Source: Streptomyces longhuiensis
Lineage (GTDB): Bacteria; Actinomycetota; Actinomycetes; Streptomycetales; Streptomycetaceae
Assembly (NCBI RefSeq): GCF_020616555.1
Contig: NZ_CP085173.1
Span: forward strand, 7,456,001 to 7,520,000
DNA length: 64,000 nucleotides
Direction of reading: 5' to 3'
Each line of letters begins with the position of its first letter. Positions within the stretch are counted from its first letter, which is position 1. This document shows positions 52,973 through 62,384 of the stretch, one piece after another. Both the position numbers and the translations under genes were made by a program. The notes under the pieces are model-generated. The model was given only the letters and a program-made list of their open reading frames with translations. It made no database searches and had not been told where the DNA came from.

Positions 52973-54817
52973 TTGTTCACCACCCGGCCGACCCTGCAAG
53001 GCACCTTCGGCATGGTCTCGTCCACCCACTGGCTCGCCTCCCAGTCGGCCATGGCCGTCCTGGAGAGCGGTGGCAACGCCTACGACGCCGCCGTCGCCGC
53101 GGGCTTCGTCCTGCACGTCGTCGAACCCCACCTGAACGGCCCCGCCGGTGAGGTCCCGATCATCCTCGCCCCCGTCGGCGAGGACGTCCGCGTCCTGTGC
53201 GGGCAGGGCGTCGCGCCCGCCGGGGCCACCGTCGCCCACTACCGCGCCCTCGGTCTGGACCTCGTCCCCGGCACCGGCCCCCTGGCCGCCGCCGTGCCCG
53301 GCGCGTTCGACGCCTGGATGCTCCTCCTGAAGGACCACGGCACCAAGTCCCTGGCGGAGGTCCTGAGTTACGCGATCGGGTACGCGGAGGACGGGCACGC
53401 GCCCGTGGAGCGCGTCGGCGAGACCGTCGAGACCGTGCGCGCCCTCTTCGAGGACGAGTGGCCCTCCTCGGCCGAGGTCTACCTCAAGGACGGCGCCTCC
53501 CCGAAGCCCGGCGAGCTCTTCCGCAACCCGCAGCTCGCCGCGACGTGGCGGCGCGTCATCGAGGAGGCCCGGGAGATCGCGGGCGACGCCGGCGACAAGC
53601 GGGTCGCCGAGATCGAGGCCGCCCGCGCGATCTGGCGCGAGGGCTTCATCGCCGAGGCCCTCGTCCGGCAGGCCGGCCGGCCCACCATGGACACCAGCGG
53701 CACCCACCACACCGGCACGCTCACCGCCGCCGACCTGGCCGGCTGGTCCGCGACCTACGAGGCGCCCGCCACGTACGACTGGAACGGCTGGACCCTGTGC
53801 AAGGCCGGCGGCTGGAGCCAGGGCCCCGCCTTCCTCCAGCAGCTCGCCCTCCTCCCCGCCGAGCTGCCCGCCTACGGCTCCGCCGAGTACGTCCACCTGC
53901 TCATCGAGGGCTGCAAGCTCGCCATGGCCGACCGCGAGGCCTGGTACGGGGACGCCGGCCCCGGGGACGTGCCCGTCGCCGAGCTCCTGTCCGACGAGTA
54001 CAACGCCGCGCGCCGCGCCCTCATCGGCGACAAGGCGTCCCACGAGCTGCGGCCGGGCAGCCCGCTCGGCGCCGAGCCCCGGATCTCCGCGCACGCGCAC
54101 GCCGTGGCCGCGGGGGAGGACGGGTTCGACGCCATGGGGATCGCGGGCGCCGGAGCCGGTGAGCCCACCGTCGCCAAGAGCGGTGATCAGGAGGTCGCCG
54201 CGGACGGCGCGACCCGTGGCGACACCTGCCACCTCGACATCGTCGACCGCTGGGGCAACATGGTCGCCGCGACGCCCTCCGGCGGCTGGCTCCAGTCGAA
54301 CCCCGTCGTGCCCGAGCTCGGCTTCCCGCTCGGCACCCGTCTCCAGATGGCCTGGCTGGAAGAGGGTCTGCCGAACTCCCTCACGCCGGGACGCCGTCCC
54401 CGTACGACGCTGACGCCCTCGCTCGCCCTGAAGGACGGGGTGCCGGTCCTCGCGTTCGGCACACCCGGAGGCGACCAGCAGGACCAGTGGCAGGTCCACT
54501 TCTTCCTCGCCGTCGCCCTGCGCGCGGCCGTGCGCGGCGGGCTCGACCTCCAGGGCGCGGTCGACGCCCCGAACTGGCACAACGACTCCTTCCCCGGCTC
54601 CTTCTTCCCGCGCGGCATGCGGCCCGGCAGCGTCACCGTCGAGTCCCGCGTCGGCGAGGACGTCATCGAGGAGCTGCGCCGCCGCGGCCACGACGTGACG
54701 GTCGGCGAGCCCTGGTCGGAGGGCCGTCTGTGCGCCGTCGCCCGTGACCCGGAGACCGGTGTCCTGTCGGCCGCGGCCAACCCGCGCGGGATGCAGGGGT
54801 ACGCCGTCGGCCGCTGA
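52973..54817 (+). CDS. cytosolic gamma-glutamyltransferase family enzyme
   Basis: 614 residues without a signal peptide, hence intracellular, unlike the copy at 27961. Ntn-hydrolase features: STHWLASQSAMAVLESGGNAYDAA (large subunit start), processing and catalytic Thr418 in GDTCHLDIVD, and FGTPGGDQQ. The TTG start follows GGAG by about nine bases; the nearest ATG (53011) would cut into the fold. It would cleave gamma-glutamyl peptides brought in by the adjacent Dpp system. Related acylase or YwrD-like activities cannot be excluded. Confidence 0.93.
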   Translation: MFTTRPTLQGTFGMVSSTHWLASQSAMAVLESGGNAYDAAVAAGFVLHVVEPHLNGPAGEVPIILAPVGEDVRVLCGQGVAPAGATVAHYRALGLDLVPGTGPLAAAVPGAFDAWMLLLKDHGTKSLAEVLSYAIGYAEDGHAPVERVGETVETVRALFEDEWPSSAEVYLKDGASPKPGELFRNPQLAATWRRVIEEAREIAGDAGDKRVAEIEAARAIWREGFIAEALVRQAGRPTMDTSGTHHTGTLTAADLAGWSATYEAPATYDWNGWTLCKAGGWSQGPAFLQQLALLPAELPAYGSAEYVHLLIEGCKLAMADREAWYGDAGPGDVPVAELLSDEYNAARRALIGDKASHELRPGSPLGAEPRISAHAHAVAAGEDGFDAMGIAGAGAGEPTVAKSGDQEVAADGATRGDTCHLDIVDRWGNMVAATPSGGWLQSNPVVPELGFPLGTRLQMAWLEEGLPNSLTPGRRPRTTLTPSLALKDGVPVLAFGTPGGDQQDQWQVHFFLAVALRAAVRGGLDLQGAVDAPNWHNDSFPGSFFPRGMRPGSVTVESRVGEDVIEELRRRGHDVTVGEPWSEGRLCAVARDPETGVLSAAANPRGMQGYAVGR

Positions 54818-54827
54818 CCGATCGGGC

Positions 54828-54891
54828 GGTGTACGGACGGATCAGGGGTGGGGTTCCGCGGATTTCACGGGGATTCCACCCCTCGTACACC
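54828..54891 (+). terminator. two-part inverted repeat after the peptide operon
   Basis: GGTGTACG (54828-54835) pairs with CGTACACC (54884-54891), and AGGGGTGG (54844-54851) with CCACCCCT (54876-54883), with an 8-base bulge on the left side. It starts ten bases after the stop codon. Confidence 0.6.
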
Positions 54892-54933
54892 GGGCGGGTA
54901 CGAATTGTCAGTGGAGCGTGCTCTCATGGACGC

Positions 54934-55785
54934 ATGATCGAAGCACAGGAAACGACGGAAAGCATCGACGACTTTCTCGCACACGGGGTCACCGAGGTGG
55001 AGCGCGCCGTGCGCGCCGCCGCCGCAGCAGAGGTGATGCCCCGCTTCCGGCAGCTCGCCGAGGGTGACGTCTCCCAGAAGAGCGGCCCGCACGACCTCGT
55101 GACCACGGCCGACCGGCTGGCCGAGGAATATCTGACCCGAGAGCTGGGCGCCCTGCTGCCCGGCTCCGTGGTGGTCGGCGAGGAGGCGGTGCACGCCGAC
55201 TACGCGGTCTACGACGCGATAGGTGAGGACGCCCCGGTGTGGATCGTCGACCCGGTCGACGGCACCCGCCAGTTCGTCCACGGAGACCCCGGGTTCTGCA
55301 TGCTCGTCGCGCTCGCCCAGCACGGCACGGTCCACGCCTCCTGGACGTTCGCACCCGCGCTCGGCGAGTTCGCCGTGGCGGTCCGCGGCAAGGGAGCCTG
55401 GCTCAACGGCGAGGCGCTGCACGCGGGTTCGCCCGGTGCGGACGAGTCCATCGACGTGGCGACGTCGCACCCCGACTACACGACGGACGCGCAGAAGCGC
55501 GACCTCCTGGGCCTGTGGGCCGACGGGGTGCGCCCGCGCCCGTGCGGCTCGGCCGGCCTCGAGTATCTGGCCGTCGCCCGCGGTGAGTTGGACGCCACCG
55601 CCTTCTCGTGGGAAGCCGCCTGGGACCACGCCGCGGGGGTGCTGCTCGTCGAGGAGGCGGGCGGCACGCACCTGACGAAGGCGGGCGAGCCCTTCCGGAT
55701 CACCGGGGGGAACGCACTGCCGTTCACGGCGGCCCGGGACAAGGCCACCGCCCGGCGCGTGGTGGGCCTGCTCGGCGGCGAGTGA
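54934..55785 (+). CDS. inositol monophosphatase family phosphatase (histidinol-phosphatase-like)
   Basis: 283 residues with the Mg2+ site of the family: GEEAVHAD (Glu-Glu), WIVDPVDGTRQFVHG (Asp-Pro-x-Asp-Gly-Thr) and EAAWDHAAG (Asp). Members dephosphorylate inositol-1-phosphate, histidinol-phosphate, or 3'-phosphoadenosine phosphate. Streptomycetes often use such a protein as HisN, but there are no his genes here. ATG 54934 follows without a strong ribosome site. A hairpin terminates it. Confidence 0.93.
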   Translation: MIEAQETTESIDDFLAHGVTEVERAVRAAAAAEVMPRFRQLAEGDVSQKSGPHDLVTTADRLAEEYLTRELGALLPGSVVVGEEAVHADYAVYDAIGEDAPVWIVDPVDGTRQFVHGDPGFCMLVALAQHGTVHASWTFAPALGEFAVAVRGKGAWLNGEALHAGSPGADESIDVATSHPDYTTDAQKRDLLGLWADGVRPRPCGSAGLEYLAVARGELDATAFSWEAAWDHAAGVLLVEEAGGTHLTKAGEPFRITGGNALPFTAARDKATARRVVGLLGGE

Positions 55786-55794
55786 CCCGGCGGC

Positions 55795-55816
55795 CGGGCG
55801 CCCCGGCGGGCGCCCG
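55795..55816 (+). terminator. perfect 9-bp stem-loop
   Basis: CGGGCGCCC, CGGC loop, GGGCGCCCG, ten bases after the phosphatase stop. Confidence 0.65.
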
Positions 55817-55946
55817 CGCCCATGACCTGCACCGACCCTCGGCGCACCCTCGCGCAGTCCGTCCGGGAACGCCCCGCGCCCCGGCTCTGTCAGCCATCCG
55901 GCATATCCTGGCGGCCAGTGGCCTCGGCTGACAAAGGAGTCCGAAG

Positions 55947-57365
55947 GTGCCGTCGATGCTCGATGCCGTCGTCGTGGGTGCGGGACCGAACGGCCTGACC
56001 GCTGCCGTGGAGCTGGCCCGCCGAGGCCTCTCCGTGGCCGTCTTCGAGGCCAGGGACACCGTCGGCGGAGGCGCGCGCACCGAGGAGCTCACCCTCCCAG
56101 GATTCCGTCACGACCCGTGCTCGGCCGCTCACCCTCTGGGGATCAACTCACCCGCGTTCAGGGACATGCCGCTGGAGCGGTACGGCCTGGAGTGGCTGCA
56201 CGCCGAGCTCCCCATGGCGCACCCCTTCCCCGACGGCAGCGCGGCCGTGCTGTCACGCTCCGTCGCCGAGACGGCCGCCTCGTTCGGGCCGCACGACGCG
56301 GGCACCTACCGCCGGCTCGTCGCCCCCTTCCTGCCCAAGTGGGACGCCCTCGCGCGCGACTTCATGGCGCTGCCGCTGACCACCCTGCCGCGCGACCCGC
56401 TCACCCTGGCCCGCTTCGGGCTCGCGGGGCTCCCGCCGTCCACATGGCTGATGCGCCGCTTCCGCGACGACCGGGCGCGCGCCCTGTTCTCCGGCCTCGT
56501 CGCCCATGCGATCGCCCCGCTCGGCGGCCTCGGCACGGGAGCCGTCGGCCTCGTCTTCGCGCTCGCCGGTCACGCCCGCGGCTGGCCCGTCGCCCGCGGC
56601 GGCTCGCAGTCGATCTCCGACGCGCTCACCGCGTACCTCGAGGACCTCGGCGGAGCCGTCCACACGAACTACGAGATCAAGCGCCTCGACGACCTGCCGC
56701 CCGCCCGCGCCTACATCTTCGACACCTCGCCCACGGCGCTCGCCCGCATCGCCGGGCTCGGCAGCTACTACGAGCGCTTCCGGTACGGCGCGAGCGTCTT
56801 CAAGCTCGACTACGCGCTCGACGGACCCGTGCCGTGGACGGCGAAGGAGGCCAGGAGCGCGGGCACCGTCCAGGTCGGGCCCGGCAGCCGCGACATCGCG
56901 GCCGCCCTGCACGCCGCGTCCCGCGAGGGCCGCGCCCCGGACAAGCCCTTCCTCATCACCGTCCAGCCCAGTGTCATGGACCCTTCCAGGGCCCCGGCGG
57001 GCAAGCACGTCTTCTGGGCGTACGGGCATGTCCCGAGCGGCTGGGACGGCGATCTCACCGACGCCGTCGAGCGGCAGCTGGAGCGCTTCGCACCCGGGTT
57101 CCGCGACCGGATCCTGGCGCGGGCCACGGCCGGACCGCCCGAGCTGGCCGCGCGGAACGCGAACTATGTGGGCGGTGACATCGCCTGCGGCGCGGTGAGC
57201 GGGCTCCAGCTGCTGCTGCGGCCGAAGCTGTCCCTGTCGCCGTACACGACGCCGCATCCCGCCGTCTTCATCTGCTCGTCCGCGAGCCCGCCGGGGCCGG
57301 GAGTCCACGGCATGTCCGGGCACAACGCGGCCAAGGCCGTGTGGAGGAGGATCCGCGCGTCATGA
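55947..57365 (+). CDS. FAD-dependent oxidoreductase (phytoene desaturase/CrtI-like family)
   Basis: 472 residues with the FAD-binding loop [19 protein letters not shown] at residues 8-26, the second glycine motif [12 protein letters not shown], and a C-terminal [13 protein letters not shown] motif close to those of CrtI-like and amine-oxidase-like flavoproteins. It is not in a carotenoid cluster, so the substrate is unknown. GTG 55947 is six bases after AAGGAG. Its stop overlaps the ATG of the macro-domain gene. Confidence 0.92.
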   Translation: MPSMLDAVVVGAGPNGLTAAVELARRGLSVAVFEARDTVGGGARTEELTLPGFRHDPCSAAHPLGINSPAFRDMPLERYGLEWLHAELPMAHPFPDGSAAVLSRSVAETAASFGPHDAGTYRRLVAPFLPKWDALARDFMALPLTTLPRDPLTLARFGLAGLPPSTWLMRRFRDDRARALFSGLVAHAIAPLGGLGTGAVGLVFALAGHARGWPVARGGSQSISDALTAYLEDLGGAVHTNYEIKRLDDLPPARAYIFDTSPTALARIAGLGSYYERFRYGASVFKLDYALDGPVPWTAKEARSAGTVQVGPGSRDIAAALHAASREGRAPDKPFLITVQPSVMDPSRAPAGKHVFWAYGHVPSGWDGDLTDAVERQLERFAPGFRDRILARATAGPPELAARNANYVGGDIACGAVSGLQLLLRPKLSLSPYTTPHPAVFICSSASPPGPGVHGMSGHNAAKAVWRRIRAS

Positions 57366-57877
57366 CCCGAATCACCCTGGTCAAGGGCGACATCACCGCC
57401 GAGACCGCCGACGCGATCGTGAACGCGGCGAACTCCTCGCTGCTCGGTGGCGGCGGGGTCGACGGCGCGATCCACCGGCGCGGCGGCCCCGAGATCCTCG
57501 CCGAGTGCCGCAGGCTCCGCGCCTCGCACTACGGCAAGGGCCTGGCCACCGGGCAGGCGGTCGCCACGACGGCCGGGAACCTCGACGCCGGACATGTGAT
57601 CCACACCGTCGGCCCGGTGTGGTCCGCTTCCCTGGACCGATCCGAGCTGCTCGCCTCCTGCTACCGCGAGTCGCTGCGCGTGGCGTCCGGGCTCGGCGCC
57701 CGGACCGTGGCCTTCCCCGCGATCTCGACCGGGATCTACGGCTGGCCGCTGGACGACGGGGCGCGCATCGCGGTCCGCACCGTGCGGGAGGTCGCCGGGC
57801 CGCCGGTCGAAGAGGTGCGGTTCGTCCTCTTCGACGACAGGGCGTACGCCGCCTTCGCCGAGGCCCTCGCCGACTGA
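57362..57877 (+). CDS. macro-domain O-acetyl-ADP-ribose deacetylase (YmdB type)
   Basis: 171 residues. [22 protein letters not shown] is the YmdB/MacroD catalytic loop with Asn and Asp for the distal ribose; STGIYGWP is the second glycine loop. It removes acetyl or ADP-ribosyl groups from ADP-ribose derivatives. The ATGA overlap with the flavoprotein gene means coupled expression; no NAD-consuming ADP-ribosyltransferase is nearby. Confidence 0.94.
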   Translation: MTRITLVKGDITAETADAIVNAANSSLLGGGGVDGAIHRRGGPEILAECRRLRASHYGKGLATGQAVATTAGNLDAGHVIHTVGPVWSASLDRSELLASCYRESLRVASGLGARTVAFPAISTGIYGWPLDDGARIAVRTVREVAGPPVEEVRFVLFDDRAYAAFAEALAD

Positions 57878-57965
57878 CAGCTCCTCTTCGGGAGCCGGAC
57901 CGGCACACACCTTGATGTCGGATTCTCGCCAGCCGGGGGCGGCGGCCTTCGGCCATGCTTGCTTC

Positions 57966-59432
57966 ATGCACACCGACACCGACCGATGCGTCCGGGCCGT
58001 CCAGTCCAAGGACGCCCGCTTCGACGGCTGGTTCTTCACCGCCGTCCTGACGACCCGGATCTACTGCAGGCCCAGCTGCCCGGTAGTGCCTCCGAAGCCC
58101 GAGAACATGACCTTCCTGCCCAGCGCCGCGGCCTGCCAGCAGGCCGGATTCCGGGCCTGCAAGCGCTGCCGCCCCGACACGAGCCCCGGCTCCCCCGAGT
58201 GGAACCAGCGCGCCGACCTGGTGGCCCGCGCCATGCGCCTCATCGGCGACGGCGTCGTCGACCGCGAGGGCGTCCCCGGCCTCGCCGGACGCCTCGGCTA
58301 CAGCACCCGGCAGGTCGAGCGCCAGCTCCTCGCCGAGCTGGGCGCGGGTCCCCTCGCCCTGGCCCGGGCCCAGCGCGCCCAGACCGCGCGCATCCTCGTC
58401 GAGACGACCGAGCTGCCGATGGCCGACATCGCGTTCGCCGCGGGCTTCTCCTCGATCCGCACCTTCAACGACACGGTCCGTGAGGTCTTCGCGCTCTCCC
58501 CGAGCGAGCTGCGCACCCGCGCGCCCAGGAACGGCGCGTCGGCACCCGGCGCGATCACGCTGCGCCTCCCGTTCCGCGCCCCGCTCAACCCCGACAACCT
58601 CTTCGGCCACCTCGCCGCGACCGCCGTACCCGGCGTCGAGGAATGGCGCGACGGCGCGTACCGGCGCACGCTGCGCCTCCCCTACGGGCACGGCATCGTG
58701 ACCCTCACACCCGCCCCCGACCACATCGGCTGCCGCCTCGTCCTCACCGACCAGCGCGATCTGACCGTCGCGATCAGCCGCTGCCGCCGCATGCTCGACC
58801 TCGACGCCGACCCCGTCGCCGTCGACGAGCAGCTGCGCGCCGACCCGCTGCTCGCGCCGCTAGTCGACAAGGCGCCGGGCCGCCGGGTGCCGCGCACCGT
58901 CGACGAGCCCGAGTTCGCGGTGCGCGCCGTGCTCGGCCAGCAGGTGTCCACGGCCGCCGCCCGCACCCACGCCGCCCGCCTCGTCACCGCGCACGGCGAG
59001 CCCGTCGACGACCCCGAGGGCGGCCTCACCCACCTCTTCCCCTCACCGGCGGCCCTGGCGGCCCTCGACCCCGAGGCGCTCGCCCTGCCGCGCAGCCGCC
59101 GCACCACCCTGACGACGCTGGTGCGCGAACTCGCGGAGGGCACCCTCGTCCTCGGCCCCGAGAGCGACTGGGACGAGGCCCGCGACCGGCTCATGGCGCT
59201 GCCCGGCTTCGGCCCCTGGACGGTCGAGGTCATCGCGATGCGCGCCCTCGGCGACCCGGACGCCTTCCTGCCCACCGACCTCGGAATGCGGCGCGCCGCA
59301 CAGGAGTTGGGGCTGCCCCACACCCCGGCCGCGCTCACCGCGCGCGCCGCTTCCTGGCGCCCTTGGCGCGCGTACGCCGTCCAGTACCTGTGGGCCACCG
59401 ACGACCACCCGATCAACTTCCTCCCCGCGTAA
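57966..59432 (+). CDS. Ada-AlkA fusion: alkylation sensor and 3-methyladenine glycosylase
   Basis: 488 residues in three parts. An Ada N-terminal zinc domain (Cys34, Cys38, Cys65, Cys68) accepts methyl groups from phosphotriesters. An AraC helix-turn-helix follows (about 85-185). The C-terminal AlkA glycosylase (about 195-488) has HhH loop LPGFGPWT and catalytic Asp438 in LPTDLG. Methylation of the zinc domain would switch on transcription, so one protein both senses and repairs alkylation. ATG 57966 has no ribosome site and CATGCT at 57953-57958 sits seven bases before it, implying a leaderless mRNA. Ogt follows. Confidence 0.94.
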   Translation: MHTDTDRCVRAVQSKDARFDGWFFTAVLTTRIYCRPSCPVVPPKPENMTFLPSAAACQQAGFRACKRCRPDTSPGSPEWNQRADLVARAMRLIGDGVVDREGVPGLAGRLGYSTRQVERQLLAELGAGPLALARAQRAQTARILVETTELPMADIAFAAGFSSIRTFNDTVREVFALSPSELRTRAPRNGASAPGAITLRLPFRAPLNPDNLFGHLAATAVPGVEEWRDGAYRRTLRLPYGHGIVTLTPAPDHIGCRLVLTDQRDLTVAISRCRRMLDLDADPVAVDEQLRADPLLAPLVDKAPGRRVPRTVDEPEFAVRAVLGQQVSTAAARTHAARLVTAHGEPVDDPEGGLTHLFPSPAALAALDPEALALPRSRRTTLTTLVRELAEGTLVLGPESDWDEARDRLMALPGFGPWTVEVIAMRALGDPDAFLPTDLGMRRAAQELGLPHTPAALTARAASWRPWRAYAVQYLWATDDHPINFLPA

Positions 59433-59445
59433 GGGATTCAGCACC

Positions 59446-59934
59446 ATGACCGGCAAGCAGCACCACGTCATCGACAGCCCCTACGGGCCGCTCACGCTCG
59501 TCGCCACCGACGGCACGCTCAGCGGCCTCTACATGACCGACCAGCGCCACCGCCCCGCCGAGGAGACCTTCGGGGAGCGCGACGGCCGGCCCTTCGGGGC
59601 GGTCGTCGATCAGCTGGAAGCCTATTTCCGGGGCGAGTTGAAAGAGTTCGACCTGCCGCTGCGCCTCGAAGGCACCCCGTTCCAGCGCGGCGTCTGGGAG
59701 CAGCTCCAGCGCATCCCGTACGGGGAGACCCGCACCTACGGGGAGCTCGCCGAGGCCCTCGGCAACGCGAACGCGTCCCGCGCGGTGGGTCTCGCCAACG
59801 GCAAGAACCCCGTCGGCGTCATCGTCCCCTGCCACCGCGTCATCGGCGCGAACGGCGGCCTGACCGGCTACGGCGGCGGCCTGGAGCGCAAGCAGCGCCT
59901 GCTCGACTTCGAACGGGGCGCGGCGCTGTTCTAG
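59446..59934 (+). CDS. ogt: methylated-DNA-protein cysteine methyltransferase
   Basis: 162 residues with the active-site PCHRV, acceptor Cys129, and the helix-turn-helix FQRGVWEQLQRIPYGETRTYG that binds DNA. Repairs O6-methylguanine. It starts 13 bp after the Ada-AlkA stop and is in the same transcription unit, giving direct repair and base excision together under the Ada sensor. Confidence 0.96.
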   Translation: MTGKQHHVIDSPYGPLTLVATDGTLSGLYMTDQRHRPAEETFGERDGRPFGAVVDQLEAYFRGELKEFDLPLRLEGTPFQRGVWEQLQRIPYGETRTYGELAEALGNANASRAVGLANGKNPVGVIVPCHRVIGANGGLTGYGGGLERKQRLLDFERGAALF

Positions 59935-59960
59935 CGGCACCCCTTACGAGGCGCCCCTTT

Positions 59961-60046
59961 CGAGGGATCCCTTTCGAGGGATCCCTTTCGAGGGATCCCT
60001 TTCGAGGGATCCCTTTCGAGGGATCCCTCGTGCGGGATCCCTCGCG
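59961..60046. repeat. 14-bp tandem repeat array with palindromic core
   Basis: Four exact copies of CGAGGGATCCCTTT start at 59961, 59975, 59989 and 60003; a fifth at 60017 ends in CTCG, and a degenerate sixth (GCGGGATCCCTCG) finishes the array. Each contains the perfect palindrome AGGGATCCCT with a GGATCC. It fills the space between convergent ogt and hydrolase genes. Confidence 0.9.
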
Positions 60047-60049
60047 GCG

Positions 60050-61477
60050 CTACGGGCGATCGCCCCGACCCAGGGTGTCCTCCAGCCAGTCGAAGACGAC
60101 CTCGCAGTGCTGTTGCGGCGCCATCGGCGAGCAGTGCAGCTGGGCGCCGGTGGCCGCCCGCATGAGCCGGTACTCCTTGCGCGTGCGCAGCAGGTCGAAG
60201 AACTTGCGCGGCTGCCCCGGGTAGAACAGCTCGTCGTCGTAGTCGAGCACCAGCGTGGGGCACGCGATGCGGCGCACGACCCGGGTGATGTCGAGCGCCC
60301 TGATCCGCTGGGCCGGTGTCCAGAAGTCGGTGAAGAGCCGGCCTCGCCGGGCGGCGAGCATCGCCGGGATCGAGAAGGGCTCGATCCGCTTCGTGATGAC
60401 GAACCGCTCGGACGGCTTCAGCTCGGGCGCGACCTCCTCGTTCCAGATGCGGTTGGTCTCCGCCTTGTCGGGGGTCACGATGTCCCGGAGCTCCTGCGGG
60501 AAGCCCAGCCACGGGGCGAGGCAGCCCGGCAGCGCGGCCAGGGCGGCGATCCGGTGCTCGAAGGCCGCGGCGCGCGGTGCGAGGTCACCGCCCATGGACA
60601 GGCCGGTCAGCGCGATCCGGCGGGCGTCGACGTCCTTGCGCCGCTCCAGCCAGTCCACGAGCGGCGAGACCACCTGCTCCCAGCGCGGGCTGAAGACCTG
60701 CTCGTCGACGTAGAGCAGCCGGCCCTGGCCGGGGCCGTCGTAGACGAGCGCGTTCCAGCCGCGGGCGAGCGCGGCGGAGACGCCGTAGGTCCACATGTCG
60801 ACGTTCGGGCCGTCGCTGCCGTTGGTGAGGATGACGGTCGGCCGGGCCCGGCCCGAGTCGTCGGGGCGGAAGAACCAGACGGGGATCTTGACCCCGCCCC
60901 GGTAGGGGACCTGGTCGGTGACGGCCGCCGGTGCGCACAGCCGGGCGAACGTGTCCCACGAACGGCGCCCCGCGAGGTAGAGCTTCTTCTCGTCCCCCGG
61001 GGCGTCCGAGCCGAGGACGAAGAACAGCGCCTGCCCGTAGTACTGGGCGGCGCGCAGTGCGTGGGCGCGGCGCGTCTGGCGGTGGGGCGAGGCGTCGGCG
61101 GTCAGCCGGTCGCCCCAGCGGCGGAACTCGGCGGTGTAGGTCTGCTCGTTCGCCCCGGCGGCGTTGATGGCGTTGACGGCGGTCAGCACCTCGCCGACCT
61201 CGGCCGCGCCGAACCCGGCGCCGCCGAGCGCGAGCAGCGCGTTGAAGTTGAGCCCGGGGTCCTTGAACAACCGCATGGCACCGGGCGTCGGCGACGCCGC
61301 AGGTGCCGAGGCCGGGGCCGAGGCGTCGGCTCCACGCCTCGTCACGAACGCCGGGTCCGGGCTCGCAGAGCAGGCCGACGCCGCGGACAGCACGACGGCC
61401 CCCGCGCCGACGGCGAGCCCGGCGAGCGCGCCCCGTCGGGTGGGCGCCTGCGCGCGGTCTGTGTCTGCGTTCGTCAT
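60050..61477 (-). CDS. Tat-type lipoprotein alpha/beta hydrolase
   Basis: 475 residues. The N-terminus carries twin arginines (TRRGALAGLAVG) and a lipobox-like SAASAC, suggesting export by Tat and lipid anchoring. The hydrolase domain has nucleophile elbow GLSMGG, LVLDYDDELFYPG with the acid and QLHCSPM with the His. It resembles dipeptidyl-peptidase/FrsA-type esterases. Start ATG 61477; TACGTT lies seven bases upstream, so the message may be leaderless. Substrate unknown. Confidence 0.88.
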   Translation of the reverse strand: MTNADTDRAQAPTRRGALAGLAVGAGAVVLSAASACSASPDPAFVTRRGADASAPASAPAASPTPGAMRLFKDPGLNFNALLALGGAGFGAAEVGEVLTAVNAINAAGANEQTYTAEFRRWGDRLTADASPHRQTRRAHALRAAQYYGQALFFVLGSDAPGDEKKLYLAGRRSWDTFARLCAPAAVTDQVPYRGGVKIPVWFFRPDDSGRARPTVILTNGSDGPNVDMWTYGVSAALARGWNALVYDGPGQGRLLYVDEQVFSPRWEQVVSPLVDWLERRKDVDARRIALTGLSMGGDLAPRAAAFEHRIAALAALPGCLAPWLGFPQELRDIVTPDKAETNRIWNEEVAPELKPSERFVITKRIEPFSIPAMLAARRGRLFTDFWTPAQRIRALDITRVVRRIACPTLVLDYDDELFYPGQPRKFFDLLRTRKEYRLMRAATGAQLHCSPMAPQQHCEVVFDWLEDTLGRGDRP

Positions 61478-61605
61478 GAGACCGAACGTAGGAGCAGGCC
61501 TTGCGCGGGAGCGGCCCGCCACTCCCGACGGTCCTCCGAACGGTCGCAGCATCTTCAAGGATCTATCAGGGCAGTTCAGGGCATTTGACCCTAGGGTGAG
61601 GGGTT

Positions 61606-62244
61606 GTGAACGGCCATCAGCGACCACGGGACGACGAGGGGAGCGCGGCGCGATTCCTCGCGCTGTCGGACGGCGTGTTCGCGATCGCGATGACGCTGCT
61701 GGCGCTGGACATCACGCTGCCCGCCGGGCTGGACCCCGCCGGTTTCGAGCGGGCGCTGGGAGATGTGGTGCCCAACCTGTGGGCGTACGCCATCAGCTTT
61801 CTGGTGATCGCGGCGTTCTGGCGGGGCCACCACGAGATGTTCCGGTCCACACGGGAAGTCGATGGGACGGTCATCCGGATCGGGCTGCTGGGCCTGGGAC
61901 TGATCGCCCTGATGCCGTTCCCCACCACCCTGCTGGCCGAGTACGGGGACCAGCCGCAGGCGGTGGCCCTCTACTCCGGCGCCGTCGCGGCCATGGGGGC
62001 CGCACAGCTCGCGCTGGCAGTCGTGTTGTGGAAGCGCCCGTGGCTCGGTCGCGAGGCACTTCCCGATCCCGTCGCGCGCAACGATGTGGCCGATCTGGCA
62101 TCGGTCGTGCTGGTCTTCGCCGTCGCCGTGCCCCTCGCCTTCGTGTCCCCGGCGGGCGCGAAGTGGTGGTGGGTGGTACTGATCCCTGTCAAAGCCGTGA
62201 CGGGGAACAGGGGCAAGCGCCTTCGCGCGGCCGGCCGGCGATGA
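61606..62244 (+). CDS. TMEM175 family (DUF1211) potassium-channel-like protein
   Basis: 212 residues, about five to six membrane helices. The first helix has LSDGVFAIAMTLLALDI, the FSDG-type motif that lines the pore of TMEM175 K+ channels. Bacterial members are about this size and form tetramers. GTG 61606 start. It is divergent from the hydrolase gene, and nothing in the neighbourhood explains a physiological role. Confidence 0.9.
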   Translation: MNGHQRPRDDEGSAARFLALSDGVFAIAMTLLALDITLPAGLDPAGFERALGDVVPNLWAYAISFLVIAAFWRGHHEMFRSTREVDGTVIRIGLLGLGLIALMPFPTTLLAEYGDQPQAVALYSGAVAAMGAAQLALAVVLWKRPWLGREALPDPVARNDVADLASVVLVFAVAVPLAFVSPAGAKWWWVVLIPVKAVTGNRGKRLRAAGRR

Positions 62245-62384
62245 AGAGCCCGGGCCGGTGGCGCTGGATCCGCCGAGGCGCCTGTATGGCGCACCGCGGT
62301 CTCCCTCGCGGGTGACTCCGGTGGCGCGAGTCCCTGGATCGCTGGTGTCTGTACGAAGGAGGACCGGGCAGAGAGCGGGAGACC

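Noticed and set aside
59961..60046. Reading the 14-bp repeats as a CRISPR array or coding repeat
   Set aside because: Units are contiguous with no spacers, no cas genes are present, and 14 bp is out of frame with any plausible protein.
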